Positions 6,620 through 7,620 of a DNA stretch of 7,620 bases are shown here, piece by piece. Under the pieces are notes generated by a model. It searched no databases. It had not been told where the DNA came from and saw nothing but the letters and a program-made list of their open reading frames with translations. The stretch is from Alphaproteobacteria bacterium (GTDB lineage: Bacteria; Pseudomonadota; Alphaproteobacteria; Sphingomonadales; Sphingomonadaceae), in the NCBI GenBank assembly GCA_005882415.1, contig VBAE01000066.1, forward strand, positions 1 through 7,620, in the 5' to 3' direction. Positions within the stretch are counted from its first letter, which is position 1, and every line of letters begins with the position of its first letter. The translations under genes and the position numbers were made by a program.

Positions 6620-6703
6620 CGTCATTGCGAGGAGCGAAGCGACGCGGCAATCCAGCGGGCCTCTAAGGCCGCACTGGATTGCTTCGCTTCGCTCGCAATG
6701 ACG
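6620..6703. repeat. Long imperfect palindromic intergenic repeat (REP-like), possible bidirectional terminator
   Basis: The left arm starts CGTCATTGCGAGGAGCGAAG and continues through GGCAATCCAG to GGCC at about 6661. The right arm (6666-6703) is its reverse complement with a 5-base length difference, ending CTTCGCTCGCAATGACG. The centre is GGCCT-CTA-AGGCC. The arms differ by a few substitutions and small indels in the GCGAAGCGACGCGG section. The CGTCATTGCGAG...CAATCCAG core is familiar from dispersed intergenic repeats of many bacteria. It begins immediately after the ndk stop and ends two bases before the stop of the convergent gene, filling the whole gap. As RNA it would fold into a ~38-bp stem from either strand, and TTTATTT follows on the plus side, so it may terminate or protect both transcripts. 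Structure seen; repeat family recalled; role inferred. Confidence 0.85.
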
Positions 6704-6705
6704 GT

Positions 6706-7311
6706 TTATTTGCTGCGGCTCTTCCACAGAGCGTCGAGGCGCGCTTGGGCTTTTGCCTGGGGGACGTGCTCGATGAGGGAGAGGCCTCGCAGCACCACGT
6801 CCTGATCGTCCAGCAATCCTCCGCCTTCCAGCTTGTATCCCACATCGTAGAGCGCCGTGTCGCTGTAAGTCTCGCCGCCGCTGACGAAGTTGGTGGTGAT
6901 GGCGACGGGCATTCGGCGGTCGCCGGCGGCGGGTTTGTCGCCTTCCGACGCGCGGGCCTTTTTGGCGGGGCCTTCGAGCCATTTGGCTTCGATCCGCGGC
7001 TCGATCACCGAATCGACCGCGCTGGCGCCCAAAGCAGCGGGGAAGGTCAGGGTCTGACTCTGGATCGCTTGTTCGGCATCGAGCGCGGTCAGGGTCAGGC
7101 GTTTGCCTTCCTTGTCGGCCGTCGCGCGCAGGACCAGGGTCTTGGCCTTGGCTTTCTCCTCCTGTTTGGAGGCGGCGCGTTCGGCTTCGTCGGCGTTGCG
7201 TTCCTGGTAGCTGTTCCACAGCGTGAGGCCGGAGATCAGCACCGCCACGACGGCTAGAACCTCGCCCAATGTGATCCAGCGCCTGCGGATCGCCGCGGCT
7301 TCCTTTTTCTC
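6706..7311 (-). other. C-terminal segment of the PurN fusion: one-helix membrane anchor plus unknown domain
   Basis: This part follows the PurN homology. Order: basic linker EKKEAAAIRRRW, one transmembrane helix, a Lys/Glu/Ala-rich probable coiled coil (NADEAERAASKQEEKAKAK), then a domain with alternating hydrophobic and polar positions (LTLTALDAEQ, QSQTLTFPAALG, RMPVAITTNFVSGG, LYDVGYKLEGGGLL). That pattern suggests a beta-rich fold. It contains no cysteine and no catalytic motif I can name. It resembles, from memory, stand-alone small membrane proteins of sphingomonads encoded near purN. No ATG with a ribosome binding site starts it separately in this frame, so as written it can only be made as part of the fusion or from a weak non-ATG start. 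Confidence 0.55.
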
Positions 7312-7620
7312 ATGCTCCTCGGCCAGTACCCGCTCGGCGAGGCTCTCGGCCGTGTCTCGGCCGCGGATCTTGACCCTGGCCTGGGCGAGGACGGGGCCGT
7401 CGTCGAGCTCCTGGGTGACGAGATGGACCGAGCAGCCCGAATATTCCTCCCCGGCCATGATCGCCCGGCGATGGGTGTCGAGGCCCTTGTAGTCCGGGAG
7501 GAGCGAGGGGTGGATGTTAAGGATCCGGCCTTCCCACGCCTCGATGAAGCCTGGTGAGAGCAGGCGCATATAGCCGGCAAGTGCGATCACCTCGACGCCG
7601 TGAGCGCGGAGGGCGGCATC
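6706..7620 (-). CDS. purN: PurN (phosphoribosylglycinamide formyltransferase) C-terminal half fused in frame to a membrane-anchored unknown domain (5' end beyond right edge)
   Basis: One open frame of 304 codons enters at the right edge. Bases 7620-7312 encode the second half of PurN, which formylates glycinamide ribonucleotide with 10-formyltetrahydrofolate in purine synthesis. GYMRLLSP, ILNIHPSLLPDYKGLDTH, SVHLVTQELDDGPV and AERVLAEEH are visible. The active-site Asn (codon at 7518), His (codon at 7512) and the Asp of ELDDGP match E. coli Asn106, His108 and Asp144. After LAEEH, where PurN proteins normally continue with a tail like RLYP, the frame runs into EKKEAAAIRRRW. It then encodes a hydrophobic helix WITLGEVLAVVAVLISGLTL (7216-7278), a charged stretch to about 7141, and some 145 residues I do not recognise, ending ALWKSRSK. 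Arg-rich flanking before the helix predicts the C-terminal domain outside the cytoplasm. A complete purN and a separate downstream membrane gene, merged by deletion, would explain it. Confidence 0.85.
   Translation of the reverse strand, partial: DAALRAHGVEVIALAGYMRLLSPGFIEAWEGRILNIHPSLLPDYKGLDTHRRAIMAGEEYSGCSVHLVTQELDDGPVLAQARVKIRGRDTAESLAERVLAEEHEKKEAAAIRRRWITLGEVLAVVAVLISGLTLWNSYQERNADEAERAASKQEEKAKAKTLVLRATADKEGKRLTLTALDAEQAIQSQTLTFPAALGASAVDSVIEPRIEAKWLEGPAKKARASEGDKPAAGDRRMPVAITTNFVSGGETYSDTALYDVGYKLEGGGLLDDQDVVLRGLSLIEHVPQAKAQARLDALWKSRSK

Noticed and set aside
6620..6703. CRISPR-like array
   Set aside because: There is a single inverted pair with a 3-base loop and no spacers or direct repetition.

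Overview
The window looks like a chromosomal housekeeping region of a GC-rich alphaproteobacterium, most likely a sphingomonad. The evidence is the strong third-position G/C bias, the protein sequences, and the order lptD-surA-pdxA on one strand with pepA-holC-ndk diverging from it. That taxonomic placement is inference from family recognition, not from a search. No phage, CRISPR, rRNA or tRNA gene is visible.

Left half, minus strand (read right to left): lptD (outer-membrane LPS assembly barrel), surA (periplasmic chaperone for outer-membrane proteins) and the first 173 codons of pdxA (vitamin B6 synthesis), which runs off the left edge. surA and pdxA are nearly contiguous. lptD and surA are separated by about 116 bases containing a strong hairpin. 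LptD is itself a major SurA client, so this is a classic outer-membrane biogenesis operon. The lptD signal peptide is not in the reading frame of the rest of the gene: removing one G near base 4066 would restore a textbook signal peptide, so the gene carries a frameshift or a sequencing error.

Centre, plus strand: about 100 bases of divergent control region, then pepA (leucyl aminopeptidase, all catalytic residues present), holC (DNA polymerase III chi subunit, GTG start) and ndk (nucleoside diphosphate kinase, 140 aa, catalytic His117). These are closely packed and probably partly co-transcribed. A five-codon mini-ORF ends just before the pepA start.

Right end: the whole 86-base gap between ndk and the convergent next gene is filled by one long imperfect palindrome of the dispersed intergenic repeat type (CGTCATTGCGAG...CAATCCAG). 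Beyond it, on the minus strand and running off the right edge, lies the most unusual object here. It is an open frame that begins as PurN (glycinamide ribonucleotide formyltransferase, with its active-site Asn, His and Asp), loses the usual PurN C-terminal tail, and continues in frame into a transmembrane helix, a charged coiled-coil-like stretch and an unrecognised domain of about 145 residues. This is either a genuine gene fusion or an annotation-changing deletion or assembly join.

Every stretch above 300 bases is covered by a gene. The several very long open frames antisense to surA, lptD and pepA are codon-bias shadows.
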